DNA of 64,000 bases from Pseudomonas sp. PB120 (lineage in GTDB: Bacteria > Pseudomonadota > Gammaproteobacteria > Pseudomonadales > Pseudomonadaceae), in the NCBI RefSeq assembly GCF_009761815.1, contig NZ_RWIN01000038.1, positions 172,300-236,299 of the forward strand, given 5' to 3'. Position numbers and translations under genes: made by a program. Below, one piece after another: positions 15,851-24,836 of this stretch. Under the pieces are notes generated by a model, which worked only from the letters and a program-made list of their open reading frames with translations, searched no databases and had not been told where the DNA came from. The first letter of the stretch is position 1; each line of letters begins with the position of its first letter.

Positions 15851-16617
15851 AGAAACACCATTTCAAAGGGTTGCAAAAGTCGCTCGAGGGTTTCGCTTTC
15901 AAGCACTGCCGGGGTATCGCCATCGGGGCTGACTTGAGAGCAATGAGCGCGAATTGCTAAGCGCTTGCTGGCCAATACCCGCGCATCCAGCATGAGTTTG
16001 TGTGCCCGCGCCCAAGGGATTCTCGGATCCTCCGGTCCTGCCCAGTGCCATGCCCAGATCGGTACCTCAATCAAACAGGCGTCTTGTTGAGTCGTCACGT
16101 AAGCGGTTGCCCTCCCCGTCGACTCATGATCGCAGTGTCCGTCGCGTCTCCAGGTCGAGATCACCCGATCTCCAGGACGAATGATGTCCATCAGAGTGTC
16201 TACTAATTGATCCTCATGCTCCGCCACACGGCTATCCGGCAATCTCAATCGTCGCCAGTTCAAAACACGGGTATCAAGCCCCAATCGGTCGAGAGCGTGC
16301 AGGCTCTCCAGCGGGCGCTGCTGACACAGTCGTGAAGGTGTCCACTCCAGCGATTCGGGGTGGCTGCCTTCGCCATCGGTGACTGCGATCATCAGCACAT
16401 CGGCCTCTCGCCCCTTCATTCCGGATAGTATGCCGGCGCACCCAAGGACTTCATCGTCTGGGTGGGGGGCGACTACCACCAGGCGCCGCCCCATGGGCAC
16501 CAATTGATGATGAGCAATGATCGGCACGCGCGATAATGCCAAACTGGTTTGCCACTCAGCCAACGAGGTGCCCGCCCCGACAATGAGATTCTCTGCCTGT
16601 GCGGCCTGCTCCCGCAT
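15847..16617 (-). CDS. PIG-L/LmbE family deacetylase
   Basis: 256 residues from the ATG at 16617, which shares one base with the stop of the acyl-CoA dehydrogenase (TGATG). The zinc site is plain: VVAPHPDDEVLGCAG near residue 50 supplies His-Asp-Asp, and RDGHCDHESTGRA supplies the later His. PIG-L enzymes remove N-acetyl groups from glycans such as GlcNAc-inositol or from peptidic and antibiotic intermediates. Here it is the middle gene of a coupled three-gene unit. No signal peptide; cytoplasmic. Confidence 0.88.
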   Translation of the reverse strand: MREQAAQAENLIVGAGTSLAEWQTSLALSRVPIIAHHQLVPMGRRLVVVAPHPDDEVLGCAGILSGMKGREADVLMIAVTDGEGSHPESLEWTPSRLCQQRPLESLHALDRLGLDTRVLNWRRLRLPDSRVAEHEDQLVDTLMDIIRPGDRVISTWRRDGHCDHESTGRATAYVTTQQDACLIEVPIWAWHWAGPEDPRIPWARAHKLMLDARVLASKRLAIRAHCSQVSPDGDTPAVLESETLERLLQPFEMVFL

Positions 16618-17645
16618 CACAGCGACCACCCGGAAACCGGTTGCGCGGCGATCAGTTCTCCAAGCGCCGCCAGCTCTTTCTCGGCGTGACTTTGCCTCAG
16701 GAATACCGGCAAATCGGCAGCGAGCCTGGCGAAATGGCCGTTACGGCAGAACGGCGTTGCGCCCAGTGCTCGTCCCACGTGTTCGAGTACTCCGTTGACC
16801 GCCAGTTCTACTTGGGCACGTAACCGTCGGACAGGGATTTCTGCAGAGCGCCGAGGGTTGGCATCAATCCACAATGCGGTTTCCCTCAAGGACGCCGAAG
16901 CAGCGCAAAGCGCAGCGTCCACCGCCCCAAGATGAGCAGCAGAATGCGCATCATGGTGGGCTTGTTTACAGTGCTCGCGAAGATAACTGGCCAGCGCGCA
17001 GGCCGCGCCATACCAACAGGCCGCAATTCCCCCGCCCCCCTGCCAGAAACCCGGCCGATCAAGATATTGGCCGGGTGATCCGATGCAACGACCGACCGCC
17101 CCTTCAAATTCCACATCAACGCTGGCAGTGCTTCCCATACCCACCGCCTGCCAAGCATCTTCCACTCTCCTGATGTTCGCCTGATGTAAATCCACGCACA
17201 CCAGTTGCGGTCGCGAATGTTCATCCCAGGCGGTCATAAGGGCCTGGTCAAGCATGGGGGCGCCGGAACACCAGGCTTTGCGGCCTTGCATGTAAACAAG
17301 ATCTGCCTGGCGATCAATGATCTTGACCCGGGCAAAGTGAGGTTCCGCCGCCCAAGTGGCCCATGTGCCATCAGCAATCGGTTCGCCGGGTTCAAGCTCC
17401 TTCATGATTGCCAGTGCATCGGTGTGACCTTCGAACAATTTGACCAATGCCAAATCGCTAGCGGCAACGGCAGACAATGCCCGCCACCGGTCAAGCGTGT
17501 GGCCTTGTCCGGGCAGGGGCAATGTGGTGAATCCACCTTGAATGAGCTCGAGCATCACGCGCTGCAGTGTGTTATCCGGTGCCGTCAACACGGGGCGGGC
17601 TGCAAAATCGTTCAGCAGTTTTTCAAAGATTGCCGCGCTGCTCAT
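16617..17645 (-). CDS. Acyl-CoA dehydrogenase family protein
   Basis: 342 residues, short of the usual 380-400. Recognisable are GTWATWAAEP near residue 95 (equivalent of the FAD-interacting strand), the beta-domain with KAWCSGAPMLDQAL, and the C-terminal four-helix bundle with AAHLGAVDAALCAAS and LRAQVELAVNGVLEHVGRALGA. A canonical catalytic Glu is not obvious, so it might act as a flavin-dependent oxidase, hydroxylase or desaturase. First gene of the unit with PIG-L deacetylase and methyltransferase, separated by overlaps, so all three act in one pathway. Confidence 0.78.
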   Translation of the reverse strand: MSSAAIFEKLLNDFAARPVLTAPDNTLQRVMLELIQGGFTTLPLPGQGHTLDRWRALSAVAASDLALVKLFEGHTDALAIMKELEPGEPIADGTWATWAAEPHFARVKIIDRQADLVYMQGRKAWCSGAPMLDQALMTAWDEHSRPQLVCVDLHQANIRRVEDAWQAVGMGSTASVDVEFEGAVGRCIGSPGQYLDRPGFWQGGGGIAACWYGAACALASYLREHCKQAHHDAHSAAHLGAVDAALCAASASLRETALWIDANPRRSAEIPVRRLRAQVELAVNGVLEHVGRALGATPFCRNGHFARLAADLPVFLRQSHAEKELAALGELIAAQPVSGWSL

Positions 17646-17855
17646 AGCCCTTTCTCCCTGATGTGGAACTCAATTCCGGGTTTGATGAGCATCTGACGCA
17701 ATGTCGGAACTAGAACCTGCGGCAGACCGCCCTTGATGTTCAGAGGCAAGCGTCCTGCAGGAGTTCATTGAAATGACGGCCGTTACTCGCCAGTTGAAGT
17801 GTTGGCTCTCACTCGTTGCCTATCGCTCGGCTGAAAGTCGGATAAATGAATTTGC

Positions 17856-18605
17856 TTATTTCGAAAGCAAGGCCGACAGTTCCAATGCATTGCGCAGGGC
17901 CGCGCCGCTGGCCGTGTTGTCGAAAATACACCACACCATTGCGCCTTCAGCCGTTGTGATTTGCAGCTTTCTCGCAAGCGTTTCCAAGTACGGCAGATCG
18001 TATGCGCTGTGGTAAATGCGAGGTGAACCATGCAGTCGCCAGTACTGCACTTCGCTCGTTCCTGCAGGTGACGTGTCGGTGCTCAACCGTGATGGATCGA
18101 CTGCCGCCTGGGCAATCTGATAAGCCATTAGCAAGGAAGTGGCATGCACCCACGATTCATGCCGAGGCTCCACTATCACCGGCCCTTTGTATTGTTGTTT
18201 CAGCGTTATGAAGAAGCTTTCTGCAACCACTTCATCAAAGGCGAGTGAGGGCGGTAACTGCAAGAGCATGCAACCCAGGCGCTCGCCCAGCCCGGTGCAT
18301 TGGCCAATGAACGCTTGCAGCGCCTCTTCACAATCGACCAACCGCCGTTCATGAGTGATTTGCCTGGGCACTTTTACGCAAAAACGAAATGCTTTCGGCA
18401 CAGAGTCAGCCCAGCGCGCGTAGGTACTATGACGATGCGGGCGGTAGAACGAGCTGTTGATTTCGACACAATTGAGTTGCGAGGCGTAGCGTTGCAGGTG
18501 GGTACCTTCCTCAGGAAAGGTTGCGGCCTGTTCGCGACCTACGGTCCATCCCGCGCACCCAATGAAAATCGTCTGGTGGGTTGAAGTGGTTTGAGCTAGA
18601 GGCAT
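17856..18605 (-). CDS. DUF72 (YecE-like) protein
   Basis: 249 residues. The N-terminal FIGCAGWTVGREQA, then LNCVEINSSFYRPHRHSTYARWADSVPKAFRFCVKVPRQITHE, and the later VIVEPRHESW are the hallmark stretches of DUF72, a TIM-barrel family without a settled function. The C-terminus with VWCIFDNTASGAALRNALEL is also typical. Single gene with no functional neighbours. Confidence 0.9.
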   Translation of the reverse strand: MPLAQTTSTHQTIFIGCAGWTVGREQAATFPEEGTHLQRYASQLNCVEINSSFYRPHRHSTYARWADSVPKAFRFCVKVPRQITHERRLVDCEEALQAFIGQCTGLGERLGCMLLQLPPSLAFDEVVAESFFITLKQQYKGPVIVEPRHESWVHATSLLMAYQIAQAAVDPSRLSTDTSPAGTSEVQYWRLHGSPRIYHSAYDLPYLETLARKLQITTAEGAMVWCIFDNTASGAALRNALELSALLSK

Positions 18606-18664
18606 CGATCGAGTCCCACCGAAAAGGTCTAGCGCACAGAGCGGTTTGACGCCGTCGAGAACGC

Positions 18665-18898
18665 CTATAGGCGCAGTAGCGCTTCATGAAGCTCGATTGA
18701 AGGTGTAATGCCCTCTTTGCGTCGGTTGGCCAACCAGACTCTGGTTTTGTTTACATCGAAGATCTGGCCCTGATCCATCAACGACAACAGGAGCTCATCA
18801 GAAACCCGATAGCGCCCGCAGTCCGGACAATCTCTCTCCTCCCACGGACCGTTACACTGAATGCGCTCCGCCACGCCGACACAGATAAGACAATTCAT
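18665..18898 (-). CDS. Small zinc-ribbon-like hypothetical protein
   Basis: 77 residues from the ATG at 18898; a GTG 54 bases upstream in the same frame is a weaker choice. Two CxxC pairs (NCLIC and DCPDCGRYRVSDELL) suggest a zinc ribbon, followed by a helical C-terminus with charged residues (TRVWLANRRKEG). No known function; ribosome-binding site is weak. The 330-base gap that follows (18899-19230) shows nothing further. Confidence 0.5.
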   Translation of the reverse strand: MNCLICVGVAERIQCNGPWEERDCPDCGRYRVSDELLLSLMDQGQIFDVNKTRVWLANRRKEGITPSIELHEALLRL

Positions 18899-19230
18899 CG
18901 CTATCACCCATTCTTGTTTTTTTAACTCCCACCCATGTATCGGTTGAGACACTGAGCACTTGAGTCACCGGATGCACCCGTGAGGCTGGAATTTTGTCGA
19001 CCAACAGAAGTGAATGAAAGTTCGCGCCGTTGACGCTTTCAGTGCGGATAGGTCGTATCCATCTCGTGTGGGGGTTCCATTTGATCAATCGGTTTCGCGC
19101 CCATAAATAAAACCGATACCTGCTTAATGAGTTCACAGACGACGTTGTCCAGGCACTTGCCTTAAGGTCAACAGCGGTGGCAGTGATGAACTCTCTGTGG
19201 CCGCACATACTTATAAAACAGGGTTTGAAC

Positions 19231-20250
19231 ATGGCCAAAACTCTCGATGACAGCGGTTTGTCCCGCCGCACGCTGCTGAAAAATAGCTCCGTTATGCTGA
19301 CCGCCAGCGCCGCTTTGGGTCTGCCGATGCTGAGCCGGGCCACCACCGGTGATACCCAGCACAGTGCAAACAAAGCGGGCACCGATCACTCGCAAGGTAC
19401 AGTCATGGATCGCCAACTGCTCAGCCTGTTGTCACAGCCCAAAATTGATTGCCACCATCACATCATCGACCCTGCACAATTCCCCTACCCTGCAGACTCT
19501 ACCTACCAGCCGGCGGGGTCGGAGGTCGGCCCTGCAGCGTATTACGAGCAGGTCATGCAGGCCTTTGGCATTCGTCATTCCGTGATCGTGCAGCCGACCT
19601 CTGCTTATGGCTACGACAACCGTTGCCTGCTCGACACCCTGGCGCGCAATAAAGGTCGGCACAAAGGTGTGGTTGTAGTGCCGAACGACATTTCCAGCGA
19701 GGCGCTCACGCAGTACAAGGCCCAAGGTGTCGTCGGTGTGGCGCTCAATGCGGCGCTGTTGGGCCCCGAGCGTTTTTTGAAGATCGACACCTTGATGGGA
19801 CGTTTGGCCGAGCTCGACCTGTACGCCCAGGTCCAGGTGAAAGATGACCAGTTACTTGCACTATTGCCCCTGATTGAGCGCACGCGTGCCCGGGTGCTGA
19901 TCGACCACTCCGGCCGCCCTGATGCCAGTGCCGGTTTGCAACAGCCGGCTTTCCAGGCACTGCTGGTTCTGGCCGGCAACGGACGCACCTTCGTCAAACT
20001 CTCCGGGTTGTCGCAATACTCCAAGCAGAGTTACCCCTACGCCGATGCCAAACCCTACCAACTCGCGTTGCTGCAAGCCTTCTCCGCCGACAACTGCATG
20101 TGGGGCACCGACTGGCCGTTTCTGCGCGCGCGTCAAAACATGGAGTTGGGCACTGTTCTGACCAACTTCGGCGAGATGTTCCCGGAGGCCAGTGACCGTC
20201 AGAAGATTCTTTGGGACACCCCGGCACGCCTGTTTGGCTTTACTGCGTGA
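19231..20250 (+). CDS. Tat-exported amidohydrolase (metal-dependent TIM-barrel hydrolase)
   Basis: 339 residues. The N-terminus LSRRTLLKNSS followed by a mild hydrophobic stretch is a twin-arginine signal, so the protein is exported folded. The mature part starts near PKIDCHHHIIDPAQFPYP, giving the metal-binding HxH of the amidohydrolase_2 (LigI / pyrone-dicarboxylate hydrolase) family. The conserved His is in VLIDHSGRPD and the Asp in WGTDWPF near the C-terminus. The start is the ATG at 19231; an upstream in-frame GTG lacks a signal. A decayed copy of its last 35 codons lies at 48003-48110. Substrate probably a lactone or related ring. Confidence 0.85.
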   Translation: MAKTLDDSGLSRRTLLKNSSVMLTASAALGLPMLSRATTGDTQHSANKAGTDHSQGTVMDRQLLSLLSQPKIDCHHHIIDPAQFPYPADSTYQPAGSEVGPAAYYEQVMQAFGIRHSVIVQPTSAYGYDNRCLLDTLARNKGRHKGVVVVPNDISSEALTQYKAQGVVGVALNAALLGPERFLKIDTLMGRLAELDLYAQVQVKDDQLLALLPLIERTRARVLIDHSGRPDASAGLQQPAFQALLVLAGNGRTFVKLSGLSQYSKQSYPYADAKPYQLALLQAFSADNCMWGTDWPFLRARQNMELGTVLTNFGEMFPEASDRQKILWDTPARLFGFTA

Positions 20251-20288
20251 ACCACAATTAGCCAAAACCGGAAATCTTCCGAACCGAT

Positions 20289-20597
20289 TCAGGCACCTGA
20301 TTCAGGATCACTCGCAGGCATACCGCGAGCTTCCTGATCGTTTTCGTCCAGATCGTTCATCTGTGGTGCCGCATCAGGGTTATTGACTCTACTGCTCTGC
20401 CCCGCTTCTGGATGCTCACTCGACACCGAGTTATTTGCGACCACGTCAGTCATGTCTTCGTCGACAGGAGTCTCGTCGTCGGGAGGCAGCGGAACTTCGG
20501 CCTCGTCCTTCTTGGGGTCATGGCCGGTTTCGTTGTCCGTCGTGCGCGTTTCGGGCTGCTGTGATTTGTTGCCAGGTGCGTTCTCGTCAATGTCCAT
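20289..20597 (-). CDS. Acidic, disordered hypothetical protein
   Basis: 102 residues, very rich in Asp, Glu, Pro, Asn and Ser and almost without hydrophobic residues, so intrinsically disordered. GGAGG six bases before the ATG leaves little doubt that it is translated. No domain. A second acidic disordered protein is encoded at 20723-20941 on the same strand. Proteins of this type occur in Pseudomonas as small stress or desiccation proteins, but no role can be assigned. Confidence 0.7.
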   Translation of the reverse strand: MDIDENAPGNKSQQPETRTTDNETGHDPKKDEAEVPLPPDDETPVDEDMTDVVANNSVSSEHPEAGQSSRVNNPDAAPQMNDLDENDQEARGMPASDPESGA

Positions 20598-20692
20598 GCT
20601 GAACCTCCGTATTGATGCGCGGGATGTCCGTGCGTAAACATGAGAAACGGCAAAGCGTTACAAGTGCAGCGCAGTGGACGAACGGAGAAGAA

Positions 20693-20716
20693 AAACCCGG
20701 CTCACTGGCCGGGTTT
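20693..20716 (-). terminator. Rho-independent terminator after the gene ending at 20723
   Basis: AAACCCGGC and GCCGGGTTT form a 9-bp stem with a six-base loop. On the minus strand it is followed by a T-run (TTTTTCTTC). It lies directly behind the stop codon of the small acidic protein. Confidence 0.85.
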
Positions 20717-20722
20717 ATTTTC

Positions 20723-20941
20723 CTATCTCCTATCATCTGAAAGCGGTGTCTGTTCATCCGCCTCTGGGGTAGTTCTCTCACCTGATTCCTTCTGGTTTTC
20801 TGGACGATCATCGCTTGGGTTTTTCAACGGGTCGTATTTCTTCGGATCGTCTGGATCTAGCGTCGGCTCATCAGAACCTGGCTCAGGTTTGGATGGAAAG
20901 AAACCTTGTGTTTGGTTTTGAACACTCAAATCGATAGACAT
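20723..20941 (-). CDS. Small acidic, disordered hypothetical protein
   Basis: 72 residues from the ATG at 20941, preceded by GAGG at five bases; the longer frame extending to 21262 has no ribosome-binding site. The product begins MSIDLSVQNQTQGFF and continues as a Pro/Asp/Glu/Lys-rich disordered chain (DPDDPKKYDPLKNP). Own terminator directly downstream, so monocistronic. Similar in character, though not clearly homologous, to the acidic protein encoded just beyond it. Confidence 0.65.
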   Translation of the reverse strand: MSIDLSVQNQTQGFFPSKPEPGSDEPTLDPDDPKKYDPLKNPSDDRPENQKESGERTTPEADEQTPLSDDRR

Positions 20942-21039
20942 ACCCACCTCACCTATGAGGTCCAGCTTTTCTGGGCCGTAATCGTTTGAAATTGGCAGGT
21001 TAAAAGTGTGCGACTGAGCGGATGAGCGGGCAGAAAAGA

Positions 21040-21063
21040 GCCCAGGCGGCGACTGGGCTTTTG
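21040..21063 (+). terminator. Orphan hairpin with T-run in a gene-free stretch
   Basis: AGCCCAG and CTGGGCT pair with a seven-base loop and are followed by TTT on the plus strand. No gene ends here on either strand: the stretch 20942-21359 holds no convincing CDS. It could end a short untranslated RNA or be a relic. Confidence 0.35.
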
Positions 21064-21359
21064 GAGTTGCAAGGCCTAGCCCCCGTTTGCAACACAACTG
21101 ACCAGTCATTTGCAGCGACTTGAACAGCGCATGCTGGAATGACGACCGGCAGAGAACGGCCATTAGCTGCCAGTCTCGAAAGATTGATTTCGACCCAAAG
21201 CAGACATTGGACTTCACACGAATCCGATCATGCATCAAAAAGAGCGAGTGGTTTGACGACATCAGGTTGAGCGCCTAGCGTTCTTGCAGACATCCATTGG
21301 CCTGCCCGACAGGGAGAGCCCATGGTGCGGGTCTGACTTTCTCAAGGCAAGGTGATCTG

Positions 21360-22772
21360 ATGACGCGTTCACGCAAAGTATTGTTGATGGTTGCACCGCT
21401 GTATCTCTCGATGACCTACGCCATGTACGCACAGGCAACACAACCCGATCTTCTTCTCTCGACGCCTGCATCGCCGGAAGTCGTACAAAAGGGTTTGCAA
21501 GCCGATGGCTACAGCCTGGCCATCTCTGCCTATAACTGGGGTTATCCGTTGGTGCGGATGGAACGGGTCGCCCGCGAATATACCAATGTGCCCTCTCCCA
21601 AGCCCGATACCAGTTATCGAGGCGGTCTGAATCAAATCGGCTGGGCTACCTCGCTGGCGTCCCCGGCAGCCAAGGACATGCCGACCGCCAACAACGATAC
21701 CTATTACTTGAGTGCGGTCGTCGACCTGACCGAGCCTTATGTCTTGACCGTGCCCGATACCCATGACCGCTACTACGTAGTGGATGTGTTCAACATGTGG
21801 CAGGAGCTTGAGCACTACATCGGCCGACGCACGACGGGAACCAAGGCCGGCAAGTATGTCCTGGTGCCGCCGGGCTGGAAGGGCGCACTGCCCAAGGATG
21901 CCAAGCGCCTGGATGTCTCGACCAGCAAGGTGTGGCTATGGGGCCGCCTGCACCTGAAACAGGGTGAGGATGTGGCACCGGTCCTGGCGCTTCAGAAGAG
22001 GTTCACGCTCACCCCTTTGAGTGGTAAACCCCATACGGGCCAAACGCTGCCGCCGCTGCCGGACACGGGCGATGATGAACTGGGGTTCTTCACCGAACTG
22101 GCGGCTGCACTAAAGAGCAATCCCGTCAAACCTGCTGACGCGGCCTTGTTCGGACAATTCTCTCGGATCGGCTTGACGGAAAAGGGCTTCGATCCCAGCA
22201 AACTTGACCCGGCAATGCGCAAGGGGATGGTTGAAGGCCTGGCGATTGCCCCTTCTGTCGCAATTTCCTCGTTTGCCAGTACAGCAACCGTGCGCAATGG
22301 CTGGAACTGGGTGACGGGCCTGGACAGCTTCGGCTTCAACTACCCGCTGCGCGCGATGATCGCAGGGCCCTATCTGGGTGGCCAGGGCGAGCACGAGGCG
22401 ATGTACCCGATTCGTTACACCGACAGCGCAGGTCAGACCCTCAGCGGCGCCAATCAGTATGTCGTGAAACTGGACTCGGCACCGCCGGTAGGCGCCTTCT
22501 GGTCACTGACCGTGTACAACGCCGGTGACAAGATGCTGGTTGATAACGAACTGGGGCGATACAAGGTCGGGCCCGATACGAAGGGCTTGAAAGTCGCCCA
22601 GGACGGTTCGATCACCATCCCCATCTCCCACACCAAGCCGGAAGGTGAAAACGCCGCCAACTGGTTGCCCGCCCCCGAGGGCGAGTTCTACGTGATCCTG
22701 CGCCTGTATCAACCTTCAAACGACATCCTGTCCGGGAAATGGGCACTTCCGCAGATCAACAAGACCAACTGA
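21360..22772 (+). CDS. DUF1254/DUF1214 exported protein, first of a tandem pair
   Basis: 470 residues. Start is the ATG at 21360, which has AGGTGA upstream and gives a clean signal peptide (KVLLMVAPLYLSMTYAMYAQA). The DUF1254 half holds SAYNWGYPLVRMERVAREYTN, ANNDTYYLSAVVDL and DRYYVVDVFNMWQ. The DUF1214 half holds GANQYVVKLDSAPPVGAFWSLTVYNA and ends FYVILRLYQPS. These paired domains form a beta-rich periplasmic protein of unknown biochemical role. The gene is followed 105 bases later by a second member, indicating a duplicated function. Confidence 0.88.
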   Translation: MTRSRKVLLMVAPLYLSMTYAMYAQATQPDLLLSTPASPEVVQKGLQADGYSLAISAYNWGYPLVRMERVAREYTNVPSPKPDTSYRGGLNQIGWATSLASPAAKDMPTANNDTYYLSAVVDLTEPYVLTVPDTHDRYYVVDVFNMWQELEHYIGRRTTGTKAGKYVLVPPGWKGALPKDAKRLDVSTSKVWLWGRLHLKQGEDVAPVLALQKRFTLTPLSGKPHTGQTLPPLPDTGDDELGFFTELAAALKSNPVKPADAALFGQFSRIGLTEKGFDPSKLDPAMRKGMVEGLAIAPSVAISSFASTATVRNGWNWVTGLDSFGFNYPLRAMIAGPYLGGQGEHEAMYPIRYTDSAGQTLSGANQYVVKLDSAPPVGAFWSLTVYNAGDKMLVDNELGRYKVGPDTKGLKVAQDGSITIPISHTKPEGENAANWLPAPEGEFYVILRLYQPSNDILSGKWALPQINKTN

Positions 22773-22877
22773 TGTATCCATGATCCGCCTGGATGACCTG
22801 GCGGGTGCATGGTTCAACATTCGCCTACAAGTGTTCATCGCTTGCCTGCCCATCACCGATCGATTGAGGGAGTCTTC

Positions 22878-24347
22878 ATGATGCACAGGTTCAGGACCTT
22901 CACTGTCACCTGGCTGGCCATTGCAGTGCTGGGTGGCCACCAGGCGAGTTTCGCCGCAGATGGACAGGAAACCCAGGGTGGGCAACCACCTCCGGGCTCG
23001 CACAGTTCCATTCAGGACTTCGACTACCAGATCAAATACCAGCGCGCGTTCGAGGCCGTGCTCTGGAACATGCCGGCGGTTGCCATCTACAGTTTCAGGC
23101 GGGCTGCCTTTGACAACCTGGGGGTCAAAGATAACGACATCATTGCCTACTCGGCACCGGCAACACCGAAACTGGAGGCCATTACTGCCAACAGCAGCAC
23201 GCCTTACATCACGGCCTTTACCGACCTGAAAAAAGGCCCGGTGGTTCTCGAATTGCCCGCCGCCAGCGACGAAGGCAGCGTCTACGGGCAAGTGGTGGAT
23301 GCGTGGCAGCTGACGATCGCCGACGTTGGCCCATCGGGACTGGACAAGGGCAAGGGTGGCAAATTGCTGTTCACTCCACCGGGTTACAAGGGTGAAGTGC
23401 CAGCCGGCTACATTCACGTTCCGTCCCCCAACTATCGAATTGCCCTCGCCTTTCGCTCGGTTCGCGCCCCCGGTAAAACCGCTGATGACGCCTACCAATA
23501 TGCAAAGAAACTGCGCATGTATTACCTGGCAGACGCGAACAATCCACCGCAGCAACGCTTCATTGACCCGATCGACAAGATTTACCCGACGCTACCGTTC
23601 TATGACGAACGTCACTTCGCCGACATGCATGCGGTGCTGAGCACTGAACCGGCGCGGCCACAGGACAAGGTGATGATCGGGATGCTGCGTTCACTGGGCA
23701 TCGAACCGGGCAAGCCCTTTGCTCCGGACGAGGTCACTAAAAAAGCCATGCGCCAGGCAGCAATCGATGCCTGGTTCTACCTGCAGCACTGGTTCGATAA
23801 CATGCCAAAAGACAAATTCTATTGGCCGGATCGCCACTATGCCTCGCTGCTGATGACCGATGAAAACAAGCGTTTCTCTTTTGAATACACCGACAGTATT
23901 GATCTGATCGGACGTGCGGCGGAGTACTTCTGGTGCACCTACATGCCGAAGGAATTGAGCGCGTCACCCGCCACTCAATACCTGATGGCCATGGCGGATA
24001 AAAACGGAAAACCGCTCGAAGCGGGCAAGAACTACAAGATCGATGTACCGGCAAAAATGCCGGTCAAGCAGTTCTGGGCGTTGACCGTTTATAACCGTGA
24101 CACCATGTCGTTCATCTATAGCGATAGCAATCGCACGACGTTGTCCTCTTACGACCTGGATGCCATGAAGAAAAACGCCGACGGCGGCGTCACTATCTAC
24201 ATTGGCCCCAAACCGCCTGCCGGACTGGAAAACAACTGGATTCCCACTGCCGGCAAACGACCGCTACCGGCCATGCGCTTTTATGGCGGCACCGAAGAGC
24301 TGAACGACAAGCGCTTCAAGCTGGCGGATGTTGAATTGGTTGAGTGA
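22878..24347 (+). CDS. DUF1254/DUF1214 exported protein, second of a tandem pair
   Basis: 489 residues, starting at the ATG at 22878 behind GAGGGAG, with a signal peptide ending near ASFAAD. It differs from its neighbour in that the DUF1254 half starts with YQRAFEAVLWNMPAVAIYSFRRA, the longer form seen in the larger subgroup of this family. The C-terminal DUF1214 part shows KMPVKQFWALTVYNRDTMSFI and ends AMRFYGGTEEL. Probably periplasmic. Function unknown; the pair may work together. Confidence 0.88.
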   Translation: MMHRFRTFTVTWLAIAVLGGHQASFAADGQETQGGQPPPGSHSSIQDFDYQIKYQRAFEAVLWNMPAVAIYSFRRAAFDNLGVKDNDIIAYSAPATPKLEAITANSSTPYITAFTDLKKGPVVLELPAASDEGSVYGQVVDAWQLTIADVGPSGLDKGKGGKLLFTPPGYKGEVPAGYIHVPSPNYRIALAFRSVRAPGKTADDAYQYAKKLRMYYLADANNPPQQRFIDPIDKIYPTLPFYDERHFADMHAVLSTEPARPQDKVMIGMLRSLGIEPGKPFAPDEVTKKAMRQAAIDAWFYLQHWFDNMPKDKFYWPDRHYASLLMTDENKRFSFEYTDSIDLIGRAAEYFWCTYMPKELSASPATQYLMAMADKNGKPLEAGKNYKIDVPAKMPVKQFWALTVYNRDTMSFIYSDSNRTTLSSYDLDAMKKNADGGVTIYIGPKPPAGLENNWIPTAGKRPLPAMRFYGGTEELNDKRFKLADVELVE

Positions 24348-24365
24348 ATAGTGCGGTGAAACGTG

Positions 24366-24406
24366 CGTCAGCCGCATCAGGTAAGTTCGCTTTTTTGCGG
24401 CTGACG
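24366..24406 (+). terminator. Long inverted repeat / terminator after the DUF1254 pair
   Basis: CGTCAGCCGCA and TGCGGCTGACG form a perfect 11-bp stem around a 19-base T-rich loop, 18 bases after the stop codon, followed by TTTATTG. Likely the end of the operon. Confidence 0.6.
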
Positions 24407-24409
24407 TTT

Positions 24410-24830
24410 ATTGCCTTTGTTCGCAAGTCATCAATGACTGCTTTTAGCCGAATTCGGTCACTGCTGACCGGCAGCTATGGGTCGGAAGCAGCCCGCCGCG
24501 ACAAGCAGCAATCTTCCAGAAGCGGACATCCCAAACTCAACTCAAGGTGGCACTGCTCGTCAAACGCGGTGAATTTCAATTTGGAGCCGCTCATCCTCAT
24601 CCGGGGCTCGACAGTAGCTAGTCATCAGATCGAACTCCGCATCGGTGGCAGCAAATTCATGTTCGGCGCTGTGGTTACGAAGATGCAAACTGCTTCGACC
24701 TTATGAGTGGCTCGCGCTCGGGAAACAGAAAAATGCCATCTCTCCCCAAACTTTTCACTTTACCTGGCGTCTTCTCTTCAATGCAGTGGGCATGGCTTCG
24801 CCACTCAAGACAACTGACCTCGGCTAAGGA
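24410..24830. other. Gene-free stretch with degenerate Pseudomonas intergenic repeat
   Basis: About 420 bases without a convincing gene; one plus-strand frame of 120 codons has no ribosome-binding site and a non-coding-like composition. Around 24515 the sequence TTCCAGAAGCGGACAT resembles the right half of the dispersed repeat seen complete at 50534 and 51990, so this looks like an accumulation of repeat debris. Confidence 0.45.
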
Positions 24831-24836
24831 AAGGTG

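Noticed and set aside
24344..24706. 120-codon frame behind the second DUF1254 gene
   Set aside because: No ribosome-binding site, it runs through the terminator stem and repeat debris, and its composition is unlike the coding genes nearby.
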